A DNA stretch of 64,000 nucleotides from Yponomeuta sedellus (lineage: Eukaryota; Arthropoda; Insecta; Lepidoptera; Yponomeutidae), in the NCBI GenBank assembly GCA_934045075.1, contig OW203745.1, positions 13,984,184 to 14,048,183 of the forward strand, in the 5' to 3' direction. Within the stretch, counting starts at the first letter, position 1, and each line of letters opens with the position of its first letter. Below are positions 18,409 through 29,451 of this stretch, piece after piece. The notes beneath the pieces are model-generated. The model was not told the origin of the DNA and ran no database searches. It saw only the letters and a program-made list of their open reading frames with translations. Made by a program: the position numbers and the translations under genes.

Positions 18409-21400
18409 CTGGAATAATATAAATCGATAAAGCCGTGTTCAAATCAAACGTATAGTCAGCCGCCGAATGTGAGCTGGCCCACTGTGAGCCCCAGTGTACC
18501 TAAACGTGAACATACGTAGCCAATCAAATGTCAGCATCTACGGATAGCGTAGTAACGAATTGTCGGTGCGAAGCACTCGTGGCCTAGTCGAACCGAGTGA
18601 TTGGAATAAATCACTTGGGTTAAGCAACTACAGGCGCGGTCAGGTGCAGGATACCCGGGTGACCGTGACTACCGCTAGTGGCATTTTTCCGAGCGCTTCC
18701 GTGCTTCACAAGGCACGTTAAGCCGTTGGCGCCGGCTGTCATGGAAGTCGTTAAGCCATGTTAGAGGCCTTATGGGCGGCTTGATAACTTATGACAGTAA
18801 AGCCCGCCACTGTCTTACAATCCTCCAGAAACCCGGAGTTGGCCCCCGTGGTTGATATTCGAGGGTCGATGTCGTATTGTCAGTAGATGTGAACGAAAAA
18901 GTGAATGTGTATGGAAATACAATAAACTGCGTAACGCTCGCACACTTTCGGCGGCTGACAGTCAGTTTGGTGTGAACTCAGCCTAAAGACTAAGTTTGGA
19001 GATATTTCGTCCATATTTTCTCCAAAATGATCTAGATTTTGAAATGGAAGTGTAACGTTCATTAAGCAGCAGTTTTTGTGCAATTTTGAATAAAAACTAT
19101 TTGATTTGAAGAAGTTCACACTAAACAGAAACTATAGTTCGCTCATTTTACCGCTAGGTGGCGCTGATAGTATTCTTTATCGCGGTATGATTGTGTCCGC
19201 AAAGCCGTGTAGATTCCTTGATAAGTTTGATGGTCTTTATAAAATTTATTTGGGTCTACCTCTGAGGACCATCTAAGCCCTTTCTAACAAAAAATTATTC
19301 AATAATGTCTGAAATAATTTCATACAACTACGATTTCATGGTTTACCCACGGATGTAAAATCCATGAGTTTACCATGACAATTCGATTTAGGTACTTACA
19401 TTGCAAAGACATTGTAACAAGTAGAAAAAATCTATGTCATAAAAGTCAACAGTTTTTTAGCACTACTGATATTCTACTTAGGACCTTACCTTAACCATTT
19501 CAGCTTTCCCTGCCCCGCTGATAGCAAATATACAATTCCTAGCTCTGTTTATGACGGGGTAAGTCAGCGTCACCCTTTCTGGAGGAGGCTTGGGCGAGTC
19601 GACTATAGCAGCCACCCGTAACACCGATTCGCCCAGCAATCCGTGGTCAGGGAACAGAGAGCAGGTGTGGCCATCTGGGCCCATCCCCAAAAGAAGTAGG
19701 TCGAAAGTGAATTCTTCGCTTCCGAAGGCCGAAGCGAGTTTCTCGGTGTAGTCTGTTGCTGCTGCCTGGGCTGGAATGATAAATCTTACAATAAATATAT
19801 TATTCTTGCTGATAAGGAATGTTTAGAAAGATAATGGACATGGAACCGATTCTCTCATTAACTGAAAAGATAAGATAATTGAGTACGATAAAGTATAATT
19901 AACTTATATAAATTAAAGGATTTCTTTATTGTTTATTGTACACTAGGAAATACAAATATAATGTTTACACACGTCGTCGTCAGGCCATACTAGTCCACTG
20001 CTGGACAGAGCCTTCCCCTAAAGAGCGCCACTATACTATTGTACTATCATAGGGGGTAATGCCCATAATCCCCACGCTGGGCATGCGGGTTGGGGATCGC
20101 AGTTCGGTGGAATTGTACTGCACGGGGCGCTGCTGCCCACCCCCGGTTTGTGTCCCTTAGTCGCCTTTTATGAAACCCGCGGGAAGAATGAGGGATTTTC
20201 CTAGAGCAAAAAATAGTTCTCTAAAGTCCCACAGATGGCTCTGATAAAACTCGACTTAATTTTTTTTTTCACAATATATCTGTAATCTGTGAACTTCTGT
20301 CATTCCGTCTCTAGTAATATACTCTGTGTTCCGTCTAGACCACAGAACAATTTAACCAACTCTAGTAATTTCTTTTACAAAAAAAAAACCGGTTGTTTTT
20401 AAGGTAATTTGTTTTTTTTTTCTTTTGTGTCAAAGAAGTCAATCAATGACTTCTCATAAATTAAATCATCAATTTATGAGAAGTCATGAAAATGCACTGT
20501 TAAAAACTTAAAATTAAGTAGTTATAATGACGTCTGTTTTATATTAAAATCTTCGACAGTGCTAACAAAACTTCAACTTTGACGACGACAGTGATATACA
20601 AACACAGAAAAGGTCTCTCAGCGGTATTTAAAAAAAACTACGTACGTAGACAGCATCGCCATCTAGTAGCGAGATTGGAACTATATTTTAGGAGCTGTCA
20701 GAAAATCGCTCATTGAGTTCAAAACGTAGTGATTATATACTCTTTGATTGGGTTGGTGCTATTCTCTAGGCCGACACCACACAGCAAATGTTACAAATAT
20801 ACAGTACGATTGGCGGCGGCGAACAAATAATAATTGCCTTGAAAATATTGTGCCATTGTGGCACAGCACCTAATGCCAAAAACCCAGTTCTAGAATAGAA
20901 TAATATTTTACATTAAACACAACTGTTTTTGGCAAACTATAACCAACTTATCTTAGAAGTAAGCATGCGGGGGCCGACTGTTAGCCGGCGACACTTCGAC
21001 CCAGTGGGATCTGTTGTGTCTGCCCCTTGACCTTGCACCAAAGCCTAATCGAAGATGAACTCAACGAGGTCAGTCACACCCTTTAGGGAAAGGCGACTAA
21101 AGTCTTCAGGTTTGGGGTAAGCCATTCCCAGAACAATCGAAACTAGACCCATGCCCTCAATACCTACTATCTATAGGCACTTATTATGAAAGCAGTCGGC
21201 ACTTATTTCTTTCTCTCTGTTACCCACATATTTCTTTCCGTCTGGGGAAAACAATTTAAACAACTTAATCATATTCTTTTTTTGCACTAACCCGTGCTAA
21301 GGACAATTTCAGAAAACCTATTTAGATGCCTGTATGTAATGCAGAGAGTATATAGTAAATAGGTTCGAAATTTCACTGATGTCGGTGGTCACCCATTAGC

Positions 21401-22490
21401 TCAGTTGGGAGAGCGCTGGCACGGATAGCCAGAGGTCGCGGGTTCGAATGGTTAGCCAGAGGTTGTGAGTTCGAGTCCCGGCATGGGTGGAATTTTTAGC
21501 CTCTAGATAGGTTTAAAAACAATTTAATTGAAAAAATCTTCACCCACATGAAACACCCTGTTTTATAGTGATAAACTGTTTCTCCTCCAACCCAGTCTTT
21601 GGCAGCAGCTGCCTTTTGTAAGTCCCGAATGTCGAGTCATCACTGTCTTCAGGTACTAACCGCTCGTCACAAAATGCAAGAACCCACTTGGACCAGTCCG
21701 TGTTCACTTGTGGCAGACCTTCACACAGGTATTTCAATAAGGAGCCACCTGCGTAGAGAAACAAGCAGGTTGGTGATAAGATTCTAGAACTTAGGAAAAA
21801 AAAAATTAAGCAAATGTGAGTGGCATGAAGTACAGTACAAATGAAGTACAAGGGATGTCTCAGGCAGATGTACACTGACCAAAAATTGAGCTTTGCAGCT
21901 ATCTTATAAAATTATTTATAGGGCATCCAGTGGCACCTTAATTCATACTAGATTCACTCTATCTGAGAAGGAATGAGGAAACCCACTGCTTGGATGACTT
22001 CGCACACCAACCAAACAGGGAATGTATTAGTGAAGTAGGTACATGGTAAGAAGTAATGAAGGAGAGTTTATCATTTCTAACAACTTAATCTTTTGTTTTG
22101 ATTTTATTGTCCATTTAAAAAGAACTTTTTTTAGTGTTTTTGAATGGCACATTTGATGTAGGTATGTAGCTACACTTATAGAATAATAATACCAAAGAGT
22201 ATATAAACACTACGTTTTAATAATACAATGAGCATTATTCGATGTACCGAGGAGGTTCCGGCGATTTTTTCAATTAAAATTAATAGATTGCAAACTTTAC
22301 AATTTGGTAAATTGGGAAGGTCATATAAAGTCAAGTTACTACTAAGAGAAAGTTATTGAAGTTATTGCTTACCGGATAACCCGACGTAGAATTTACCGCG
22401 ATGTTTGATCGCGTCGCTTGATATCGTTTCTATGTACGAAGTTAGTTTAGCGATGACTTCCTTTTCATTGTTTGCCTTGATGACCGTCAT
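18310..22490 (-). CDS. PGLS: 6-phosphogluconolactonase, complete four-exon gene
   Basis: Hydrolyses 6-phosphogluconolactone to 6-phosphogluconate, the second step of the oxidative pentose phosphate pathway, in the cytosol. Spliced CDS: 22490-22373, 21748-21557, 19770-19490, 18408-18310, giving 690 nt and 229 aa, close to the roughly 230-260 aa usual for animal enzymes. All three introns are GT-AG and the phases agree. Motifs: [11 protein letters not shown] (about residues 32-42) for phosphate binding; [17 protein letters not shown] near 70; [15 protein letters not shown] near 132-146, the family signature with catalytic His; [25 protein letters not shown] near the C-terminus. ATG 22488-22490 is the first Met and gives the expected short N-terminus. 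There are no frameshifts and no signal peptide, so it looks functional. Introns hold SINE-A, SINE-B, MITE and tRNA-like insertions. Confidence 0.93.
18432..18983. mobile_element. MITE in PGLS intron 3, interrupted by SINE-B
   Basis: The left end GCCGTGTTCAAATCAAACGT then AGTCAGCCGCCGAATGTGAGC is mirrored at the right (CACACTTTCGGCGGCTGACA … GGTGTGAACTCAGCC). The terminal inverted repeats are about 45 bp and imperfect. Confidence 0.7.
18571..18862 (+). mobile_element. SINE-B nested in the intron 3 MITE
   Basis: It starts GAAGCACTCGTGGCCTAG, includes CCGCTAGTGGCATTTTTCCG and AAGCCGTTGGCGCCGGCTGT, and ends with a shortened version of the usual GTTGATAAC tail. Confidence 0.8.
18965..19140. repeat. 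Possible LINE 3' end in PGLS intron 3
   Basis: AACTCAGCCTAAAGACTAAG and the CTCCAAAATGATCTAGATTT segment resemble the 3' stretches at 24650-24760 and 56450-56540, in the opposite orientation. Confidence 0.55.
19490..19770 (-). CDS. PGLS: PGLS exon 3
   Basis: The acceptor is ATCATTCCAG|CCCAGG; an alternative AG five bases further in breaks the phase. It encodes the [11 protein letters not shown] signature and SPKPPPERV, ending KAEMVK|GTAAGG. Confidence 0.92.
19970..20190 (-). mobile_element. SINE-A copy in PGLS intron 2, split by a nested insertion
   Basis: The copy keeps its tail and middle and stops at GCGGGAAGAAT. The missing 5' piece (TTGGGTTGGTGCTATTCTCT … CACACAGC) reappears at 20744-20785. 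Confidence 0.8.
20191..20743. mobile_element. Unidentified 553-bp insertion inside SINE-A
   Basis: It is bounded by the two halves of the SINE. Its right end, read on the minus strand, begins TCAAAGAGTATATAATCACT then ACGTTTT. A closely similar stretch occurs at 22194-22225. No terminal inverted repeat was evident. It contains the perfect hairpin at 20446-20487. Confidence 0.65.
20446..20487. repeat. Perfect 17-bp hairpin
   Basis: ATGACTTCTCATAAATT, loop AAATCATC, then AATTTATGAGAAGTCAT. It lies inside the nested insertion of PGLS intron 2. Confidence 0.85.
20786..21270. other. Intron 2 sequence, nothing recognised
   Basis: Between the split SINE-A and the tRNA-like repeat I see no supported feature. 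Confidence 0.4.
21275..21512 (+). mobile_element. Foldback-family tRNA-like repeat in PGLS intron 2
   Basis: The left end is a reversed family tail (TTGCACTAACCCGTGCTAAG). The plus-orientation tRNA-like core carries TTAGCTCAGTTGGGAGAGCG. The T arm is duplicated locally. It lies about 45 bp from exon 2. Confidence 0.75.
21557..21748 (-). CDS. PGLS: PGLS exon 2
   Basis: The acceptor is TCTCTACGCAG|GTGGCTCC. It encodes [15 protein letters not shown] through KQFITIKQ. The donor is CAGG|GTGTTT, a weaker site than the other two, chosen because phase and homology fit. Confidence 0.88.
22373..22490 (-). CDS. PGLS: PGLS exon 1
   Basis: 39 codons plus one base, from [12 protein letters not shown] to FYVGLS. 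The donor is CCG|GTAAGC on the minus strand. The upstream region is AT-rich with no clear TATA box. Confidence 0.9.
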
Positions 22491-22499
22491 GATGCAGGT

Positions 22500-23390
22500 G
22501 TAGAAATAAAATTAAACAGACAAAGCACTGCAGTTCAGAAACTGTTTGGAGATGGAGATTGGCTATATTTTGTTATCATTCATTTATTCCGTACCTACCG
22601 TACCTTATCAAAAAACTGACACTTTGAATAGTGTTGCCAGGCCGTATCCCTTGAATAATCACAAATTAGACGAATAATGAAAACAAATATTTAAAAAAAT
22701 TGCTCCAACATAAATAATAATATTGCTTCAGACTGTAAACAAATGGTAGGTTCAATAATAATAATACTTTATTAATTTAATTGCCTCTTTACAAACTAAG
22801 CATAAAAAACTAGAATTACAAGAAGGAGATTCCGTGATATTATAGTGGCCTACTAAGTTCAACCCGTAATGTCAGTAGAGGCATCCCTGGTCCCCTCGCT
22901 AGGATACCCTGTGTGGAGGAAACCAGTGAAACGGACCTTGTTGGATTCAATAAAAAACTTCTTGTATTAAAATACATCCAAACGCCGGTTTCTCATTCGG
23001 GAGGTCCTGGCAACTACCAAGTCCCCTTTTCTATACCTACATTATCGCTTGGCATTGCCAATCTGCGGTGAACACGCGTGGTAATTAATCCTTTTTTCTT
23101 TCTCGAGAAAAGGTCTGTGCCTTGCAGTGGGACTTACAAGTTTTTCAGTACTATAATAAAAATACTACCGACGACAATATAATTTACGTCGCTATAAAAT
23201 GAAGCTTCAAAGTCAATCGCGCAATTTAATTGTATTGTAAAACTCAGTTGTATGGTTGGTGTCAAGATCCTGAAAAAAAAACTATTTTACAGCTAACCTT
23301 CTTTGTAGTTATTTTTTGTAAAATTATAAAACCAATATTTGTTTACACAATGGTCATCAGATAACTTAAAAAAAATAGTTGGGATCAGGT
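22500..23390. other. Region upstream of PGLS, repeat debris
   Basis: A SINE-C body fragment lies near 22890-22930 (GCTAGGATACCCTGTGTGGA). SINE-E-like text lies near 23085-23150 (GAAAAGGTCTGTGCCTTGCA). No gene is recognised. The minus-strand PGLS promoter must lie at the left edge, but no core element is clear. Confidence 0.5.
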
Positions 23391-23394
23391 TGCG

Positions 23395-23625
23395 ATGGAT
23401 CATCATCATCGTCATTAATCCATTATGTCCCCACTGAGGGGTACGGGCTTGGATATAAGTGTTCTGTAGGTACGGGTCTCTTCCCTAAGGAAGATATAGG
23501 CCATACTCCACCACTGCGGCTAAGTTTGGATTGGTGGAGGCTTGCAAGACTAGTGGCTGGTCTTACTGTCAGAAGTTTCAAACCACCCTCAGACCTCTGA
23601 CTTGGCTTAACGACGTTTGCGATAG
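23395..23625 (-). mobile_element. SINE-B copy
   Basis: It begins AATCCATTATGTCCCCACTG and continues through CTTGCAAGACTAGTGGCTGG to CCTCTGACTTGGCTTAACGA, with an internal rearrangement near 23447-23470. Confidence 0.75.
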
Positions 23626-23639
23626 ATACTTATTTTATT

Positions 23640-24105
23640 TTATTCTTTTTTGATAGTTTCAGCTGTGGTTTCAGTAAACTAAAATCCGAAGAATTCTTAG
23701 TCAAATGCCTCCTCCGCCGCTAGTGATACCCGAAAAAACGTCCATGAGAAATCAAAGTCTTTTACTCCAGTTATTAATTTGTCGGGCACTATACTCAGTT
23801 GGAAACCTTTAGCTTAAAGTAGGTACATTAAATTTGATATTAAATGGGAATGCCCATATCAACATAAAGTTTGACATAATTCGCAAAAATTTCGCACTGG
23901 GCATAATTATGCGCACCGAATCCTGAGCGATTCTAATCGCTTTATCCTGTACTAATTTGACAGAATACTAGTGGTGCAGGATTTGGTGAGAGTAATAAAG
24001 AGCTGAAAGGTTCAATACGAGTATGTATGAAAAGATATAAAAACATGGACCTCGAGACAAACCAGCTATGGTTTTATTCTTAATTTGTACTTGTCACATC
24101 ACACT
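23640..24105. other. Intergenic, nothing recognised
   Basis: No supported feature. Confidence 0.4.
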
Positions 24106-24109
24106 AATA

Positions 24110-24310
24110 TTATAGAGGCAAAAGTTTGTGTGTGTGTATGTTTGTTACTTCTTCACGTGTAAACGGCTGGAGCGATTTTAATAAAGTTTAGTTTGGACAT
24201 AGCTGACACCCTGGATTAACACATAAGCTACGTTTTACTGCGGAAAAATATCTTATTCTTATGGGAAAATCGATAAATCGTGGGTAACACCGCGGGGCAC
24301 ATCTAGTTAT
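24110..24310 (-). mobile_element. Non-LTR retrotransposon 3' tail (same family as 3585)
   Basis: The reverse orientation shows TAAACGGCTGGAGCGATTTT, AGCTGACACCCTGGATTAAC and ACACCGCGGGGCAC. Confidence 0.7.
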
Positions 24311-24334
24311 TATATAAACCTTATAATAAAGTAA

Positions 24335-24545
24335 ATGTATACGAAGTTAAACTCCAGGGCTGGTAAGGGCCGTCCCAGATCGACCAAATGGGGATGTTTA
24401 GCAAAGAGGAAGATAAAAAGTACCCGGAACCGGCGTGCGTGCATGCAACGACTTACCTATGAACGTGATGAAGCGAAGGTGATCTGTCAGCATCGTGGTA
24501 AGTTGCAGTTTCTGGTCTCTGCCTACCCCTTTGGGATACAGGCGT
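24335..24545 (+). pseudogene. LINE ORF2 C-terminal fragment
   Basis: It reads GKGRPRSTKWG, then STRNRRACMQRLTYERDEAK and VICQHRGKLQFLVSAYPFG, the conserved C-terminal tail of a LINE polyprotein. A less broken copy is at 42630-42905 on the other strand. No upstream reverse transcriptase is attached. Confidence 0.7.
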
Positions 24546-24649
24546 TAGGTTATATATGTATGTATTATAATATACTCAAAATTATTGATTTAATGGTCAT
24601 AATCAATCAAATCAAAAAGCTTTTATTCAAAGTAGTACAGAAACTGTGA

Positions 24650-25165
24650 CCTTATGAACGTTACAAGTTAATCTAGGTGATCATTTCAAAATTTAGATCA
24701 TTTTGGAGAAAAATTTACAAAAATCTCCAAACTTAGTATTTTGAAAGTTTTTAACAGAGTTTACATACCTAATTATAATAAAACACAACTCTAGCATTGC
24801 ACTGGCTTTATTTCTAAACTTCATTGTCATCTAAGTAATCCTTTATATTACCGTAGCCTTTTTGGTACAAAGTGTAGTAAACACATATTTTTGAACCGCA
24901 GTTCAGGCAAGCTTATTATCTAAATAAATAAATCAAACATATACCATGAAGGATATATTAACCTTTGCCGGCCTTAATCTTGGGAAAAAGCGGTTATGTT
25001 TATTTCTAGTATTTACATTGTGTTGGCTACCTACAGTTTTAAAGGTACTGATACTTTTCCCGACGTTCGTAGTATTTTTAAAGATATACTGACTGTCAGG
25101 GTGTTAGTTTCTTTAAAGAAATCTTTTAACCAATCTCTCCTGCCTAGCCATATTCACTTTCGTGG
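24650..25165 (-). pseudogene. 5'-truncated LINE 3' portion
   Basis: The minus strand carries broken pieces related to the better-preserved copy at 56793-57050, which encodes a reverse transcriptase C-terminal region. Confidence 0.55.
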
Positions 25166-25169
25166 CTCC

Positions 25170-25525
25170 TTTTGTCCAATAATATTTTCGATGGTCAAGC
25201 GACCATGCGAGTCAAAGTATGACGGGTTTGTTCAAAATAAAACTATCTGGCAACCCTAATTTTGAATGGACTTTACACAATAATACCTAGATAAAAAAAC
25301 ATTTTTTTATATAGATATAAACTGTATCCTACAAATATCACTATAATATCTATAGAAAATAATTTTGTTTCGTTTTTTCTAAAACGTACTCCTTTGGGAA
25401 AATGATTTTTATTTACCTAACAAATAAAATTGTAACAATCAATACAGACTGTCAAAGTATTATTTCTATTTACCTTGTATTACTTGATAATTAAATGCAA
25501 CAAAAAAAAAATAGAATGTAATCTA
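25170..25525. other. AT-rich intergenic, nothing recognised
   Basis: No feature supported before the tRNA gene. Confidence 0.4.
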
Positions 25526-25531
25526 AAAAGT

Positions 25532-25615
25532 TGTCAGAAGTGGGATTCGAACCCACGCCCACAGAAGTGGACTGCGACCTGAACGCAGCGCCTTAGACCG
25601 CTCGGCCATCCTGAC
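25532..25615 (-). tRNA. tRNA-Leu (anticodon CAG)
   Basis: 84 nt on the minus strand, starting GTCAGGATGGCCGAGCGGTC. The acceptor stem GTCAGGA/TTCTGAC pairs over 7 bp (one G-U). The anticodon arm CTGCG-TTCAGGT-CGCAG has U33 and anticodon CAG. It has a long variable arm typical of leucine tRNAs and a T arm with GGTTCGAATCC (B box). The encoded strand runs into CTTTTTAG, a Pol III terminator. Unlike the tRNA-like SINE heads around it, every stem is intact. Confidence 0.95.
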
Positions 25616-25619
25616 TTGT

Positions 25620-26270
25620 AGGACTAAAACGAATTTATAGTATATGTTCTTAATGATGATTTGTTTGAAATTTTTAAATTGACAAACATTATTAAATAAC
25701 CATTGCATACGTGACACTGCAGGGTACAGTCCTTCTTTCAGAAAAAAGATTATGGGTATGAACGCATGCCCACCTCCGATTGGCAATTTGGCACATCAGA
25801 CACCAGACAGGTTCCCTCATGATGTTTTCCTTCACTTAGCGAGTCTTATTGCTACTATAATTGTTTCACGAACAACGTGATAAAAACTTTAGGTATATAA
25901 CACAAACAACGTGATAAAAACTTAAGCCACAAATCTATAATTTCTGATTATAGAATTACATATTTTCAGTCGATGTCAATGCCCCATTAAATAACGGTGA
26001 CTGAGCGCCTGAGCCCAGAATGAAAAATCCCAACCGATCCTTTATGCCTTAGGTTTATAGTGGGTCCAAAAAAACACTGCTTGGTTGAGAGAGTAGCCCT
26101 TCTATTAAGTAACATTCCACTCTATCGAGTTAAGCAAGTAAGACCACTTCAAAGTGTCAAAATATTATGTATTTGACAGCTGGAGTATCTTGAAAAAAAG
26201 TAAAAGTCAACGTCACTGAACTCAGACGATACATAAAGTGCGTTTCACGAAAGAAGTCCCGTGGATTTAG
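25620..26270. other. Intergenic, nothing certain
   Basis: SINE-E-like text occurs near 25770-25870 (GTTCCCTCATGATGTTTTCC). The rest is unassigned. Confidence 0.45.
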
Positions 26271-26274
26271 CAAA

Positions 26275-26490
26275 TATAACATAACATAACATTTACATAC
26301 TGGCACATACATTGCTTCTGGCCCCACACTAGGATACCCTGTGTCGTGGGAACTAGAAACAACGACATCACAAACATGTCAACATCCAAGACCTGGGGTT
26401 TTCTTTTTTGTTTCCAGCCGGGATTCGAACCCGGGACCTCTTGCATGGTAGGCAGACGCGCTACCGCTACGCCACAGAGGTCGTCATATT
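26275..26490 (-). mobile_element. SINE-C, near full length
   Basis: The minus strand begins with a tRNA-like head (GACCTCTGTGGCGTAGCGGT … GGTTCGAATCCCGGCTGG). The body follows (AACATGTTTGTGATGTCGTT, TAGTGTGGGGCCAGAAGCAA), then a tail of ATGTTATGTTATGTT type. The head is not a tRNA, because its 5' and 3' ends do not pair. Confidence 0.85.
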
Positions 26491-26764
26491 ATATAGTCTC
26501 TATTACATGGTGATAAGAATTTCTTGAAAGGAACTATAATGTGAAACGCACTCTACATAAGTATAGGTACCTAATTAGGCCCCTGACGCAGCGGCCGTTG
26601 GTGCAGGCGCGAAAAAAATATTTAAAAAAAAATACTCAAGCGGACGGGCTGCAGCCCGCACAGAAGAGACGTCCCTACCTTCGTCCCATTTGTGTGGCCG
26701 TGGCTGAGATTTGCCTATCCGCTAGTCACATGATAAATAATAAATATTCATAGACATTATTACA

Positions 26765-26960
26765 CAGATCTAGTTAGCTCTATACGACTAAATGTTACAG
26801 GTGCCAACTCGACGATAGATTTAATACAATACATAGATAACATCCAAGACCGGAGACAAATTAGAAAAGTTCGTTTCCTAGTTTGACCCGGCTGGGGATC
26901 GAACCCGAGACCTTCAGTTTTACAGCAGCGTGCCAAACCGCTGCGCCACCGAGGCCGTCA
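26765..26960 (-). mobile_element. SINE-D copy
   Basis: The minus strand starts with a tRNA-like head (GGCCTCGGTGGCGCAGCGGT … GGTCTCGGGTTCGATCCCCA) followed by CGGGTCAAACTAGGAAACGA. A second copy is at 31070-31266. Confidence 0.8.
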
Positions 26961-26964
26961 CATC

Positions 26965-27195
26965 ACACTTATCCGTATCACAATTTGTAAAAGGTGAAAG
27001 TTTGTGAGTGTGTTTGTTTGTTACTTCTTCACATGGGGCGATTTTAATAAAATTTGGTATTGAGTTAGCTGACACCCTGGATTAACACATGGCTAGGGTA
27101 CGTTTTACAGCGGGAAAATATCTTTTACTGTTAATACACAATTTATTTTCCCTAATAAACAGCGGGTAACACCGCGGGGCACAGCTAGTTACAAG
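26965..27195 (-). mobile_element. Non-LTR retrotransposon 3' tail
   Basis: Same family as 3585-3800, with a short deletion in the TAAACGG segment. Confidence 0.7.
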
Positions 27196-27199
27196 CAAA

Positions 27200-27715
27200 A
27201 ACAAAATAAAACTCACTATTTTGTTATGTGAATGAAACACCGAAATGCGGCGCCGGCGGTTCAAACCCACAACGTATCGTGTGTCTTATCAAAAAGAGTC
27301 TGATGCACAAAACAAAATTAAACCAAGACTGATGTCAAAAAGCAAGGGGTAGCATTAACTTCGCAAAAAGAGGTAAACGCCTTGACTAGTCCACGCCGCC
27401 CCGTAATTGTTAAGATAAGTATATGACGCCTGAGTCGCCTGTCCTTTCAGCCGATCATACCATCATACTCTCAACAATCCACGTCGTTGGGCGACGCTAC
27501 AGATATACCCAAGACGCTCACCGTCAGGGTTGGCGAATTGGCGCACCCAGTTCTTTACTGTGTTCTTCAGTTCCGCTACTGGCCCAAAGATGGCGTCATA
27601 ATGTACAATGAACACATTCCACGGTGTATAGGAGGAAGAGATCACTTTTAGTGATAGGGCCGCTGCCTGTACTCTTAGGTTAAGAAATATCTGTGTAATT
27701 TACATTTTTATGTAC
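27200..27715. other. Intergenic with unassigned repeat
   Basis: At 27640-27720 a retroelement tail occurs (CACTTTTAGTGATAGGGCCG, AAGAAATATCTGTGTAATTT). The minus frame 27463-27645 contains NTVKNWVRQFANPDGERL, reminiscent of a helix-turn-helix, but the support is too thin to name it. Confidence 0.4.
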
Positions 27716-27717
27716 AA

Positions 27718-27905
27718 ATAGCTGACCCAGCGAACTGAGTACCGCCTGACAGATCGATTCTTTAATTTTTATTATTTTTCTCTACGTAAGAACCATCCTC
27801 GTACTTCAAGGAATATTCTAAAAAAGAATTAGCGAAATCAGTTCAGCTGCTCTCGAGATTTGCGCTTACCAACACAATTAGCGATTCATTTTTATATTAT
27901 AGATA
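27718..27905 (+). mobile_element. RTE-like 3' repeat
   Basis: AGCTGACCCAGCGAACTGAG … CAGCTGCTCTCGAGATTTGC. The same family occurs at 30583-30770, 37130-37310, 37315-37490 and 59680-59810. Confidence 0.75.
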
Positions 27906-28189
27906 AAGTGTTCTCTATCTATCCATCTATAGGTACATACAACTGGTCCTTTATAATTATGTGGGCTTTGTCCCGTTACTTCAACAGTACAATTTTTATG
28001 AAAGTTAAGAGTCTTTGCCGCGTCTTTTGCTTGGGCTCCCAGCCATATGTACCTACCTACGGGCGCTGGCTTAGATGGTTTTAAAATCTAGAACATCAAA
28101 CAGTCCCGCTTCTAAACGTTAGCCAAAGAAAGACGCCCACTGTTGGGATAAAAATAAGGATTTGTTTGGAGTGTGTGCCTTCTCCTTCT

Positions 28190-28460
28190 TCTTCAGGCTA
28201 TATTATGTAGTCCACAGCTGCACTATGAGCGCCATAGCGCCCTGTCTTCAGCTTGCCGCATCCAGCATCTTCCTGCAGTCTTTCGCAGATCGTCATCCCA
28301 CCTAGTCAGAGGGCGTCCTATGCGTTTGCCGAGTCGCGGTCTGCACTCAAGAACACGTTTACTCCAAAGGTTGTCGGTTCTTAGCGAGATATGGCCGGCC
28401 CACTGCCACTTCAGCTCGCTAATTCTTTGAGCTGTGCCTACCAGGGAGCCAATTCTCACT
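28190..28460 (-). pseudogene. LINE ORF2 C-terminus (RTE-like)
   Basis: The open minus frame reads ISELKWQWAGHIS, then GRPLTRWDDDLRKTAGRCWM and RQAEDRALWRS, the hallmark tail of RTE-type polyproteins. No catalytic domain is attached. Confidence 0.8.
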
Positions 28461-28730
28461 TCATTAGCAAATAATTCGTATACGACTCTAAGGCGTACGA
28501 AGAATTCTATATAAAAAGTCTAACGACAGTCAATTATATTTGTGATAACGACATTATGACACCTCAAAGCGAGTGTAATTTATTAGCAAATTTCCGCATA
28601 GGACTTTGTGAGAATACATGAAACTGATTTTTAGGCGACAAATGTCTAATCCTTCGAACATTCGTCTACGCTTTCAATTCCCATGGGGGAGAATCGCCAC
28701 CCACGTTTTTATTGACTTTTCGACAGAATA
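28442..28730. mobile_element. MITE with GGGAGCCAATTCTC ends, copy 1
   Basis: It starts GGGAGCCAATTCTCACTTCA and continues with CGTATACGACTCTAA to an end like GGGGGAGAATCGCC. The second copy, at 61729-61948, is nested in SINE-C. Confidence 0.65.
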
Positions 28731-28793
28731 TCCTATGAAAAGTATTAATCGTAGGGGAAAAGATAACATCTATGGTTATTTCTAAGGTGCTTA

Positions 28794-29172
28794 GGGGCGC
28801 TAACTAACAAGTTATGATTTTTATTTCATTGATGAAAAAAAAACGTATTATAAAACATTATAATACTGTTTTTTTAAAAATTAACATGAGAAATTTTAAT
28901 ATCTGTGGTAACTATTTTAAGAACATACAGCCTATTATGTAGTATAAATATCCTAGGACTTTAATAGATTTACGCTAATAACGGCCGTTTTTGGCAGAAA
29001 TCGATTATAGATTGTTGATCCTAGGTTCTAGACTGTAGGTTCTAAAAATAGTTATCACAGTTGTTAATATTTCTCATGTTCACTTTTAGATAAAAACCTC
29101 ATTCCGAGATGAAAACGTATTATAAAACCAGTTACGATTTTTATACAATAAATTGGCGACGCTAGTTAGCGC
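28794..29172. mobile_element. MITE with GGGGCGCTAACTA ends
   Basis: The ends GGCGCTAACTA and TAGTTAGCGCC enclose about 375 bp with long internal complementarity. ACATGAGAAATTTTAATATC on the left corresponds to AATATTTCTCATGT on the right, and GAACATACAG to CTGTAGGTTC. Confidence 0.75.
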
Positions 29173-29451
29173 CTCTCGATAAAGTACTGCCACCAAACCA
29201 CCAAACCAAAGCAACACTTCTAGTTCTGTCTACTCAACACTAGGTAGCGCTAGCTATAAAATAATAAGGGACTACAAACATACAGTAACACGCTAGAAGC
29301 GCAGAAGCTCTCTTGGCATAGTATGTAGGTATGTATTAAAATTCCTAAGTTAAATATTTCTAAATTGCACCGACTACCCGTCTTTTAAGTTCTTTCTTGT
29401 CTCCGTCTATGGTTGCCTGGAAGAAATTGCTTTTAGTGATAAGGCGTGATA

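Noticed and set aside
26414..26485. Possible tRNA-Gly-like gene on the minus strand
   Set aside because: The acceptor ends do not pair and the sequence continues into the SINE-C body seen in other copies.
26885..26960. Possible tRNA gene with GGTTCGATCC box
   Set aside because: It is a repeated SINE-D head (also at 31195-31266) with an unpaired acceptor.
27463..27645. Helix-turn-helix-like minus frame (NTVKNWVRQF)
   Set aside because: Only a short match, in a region mixed with retroelement tails; not enough to call a transposase.
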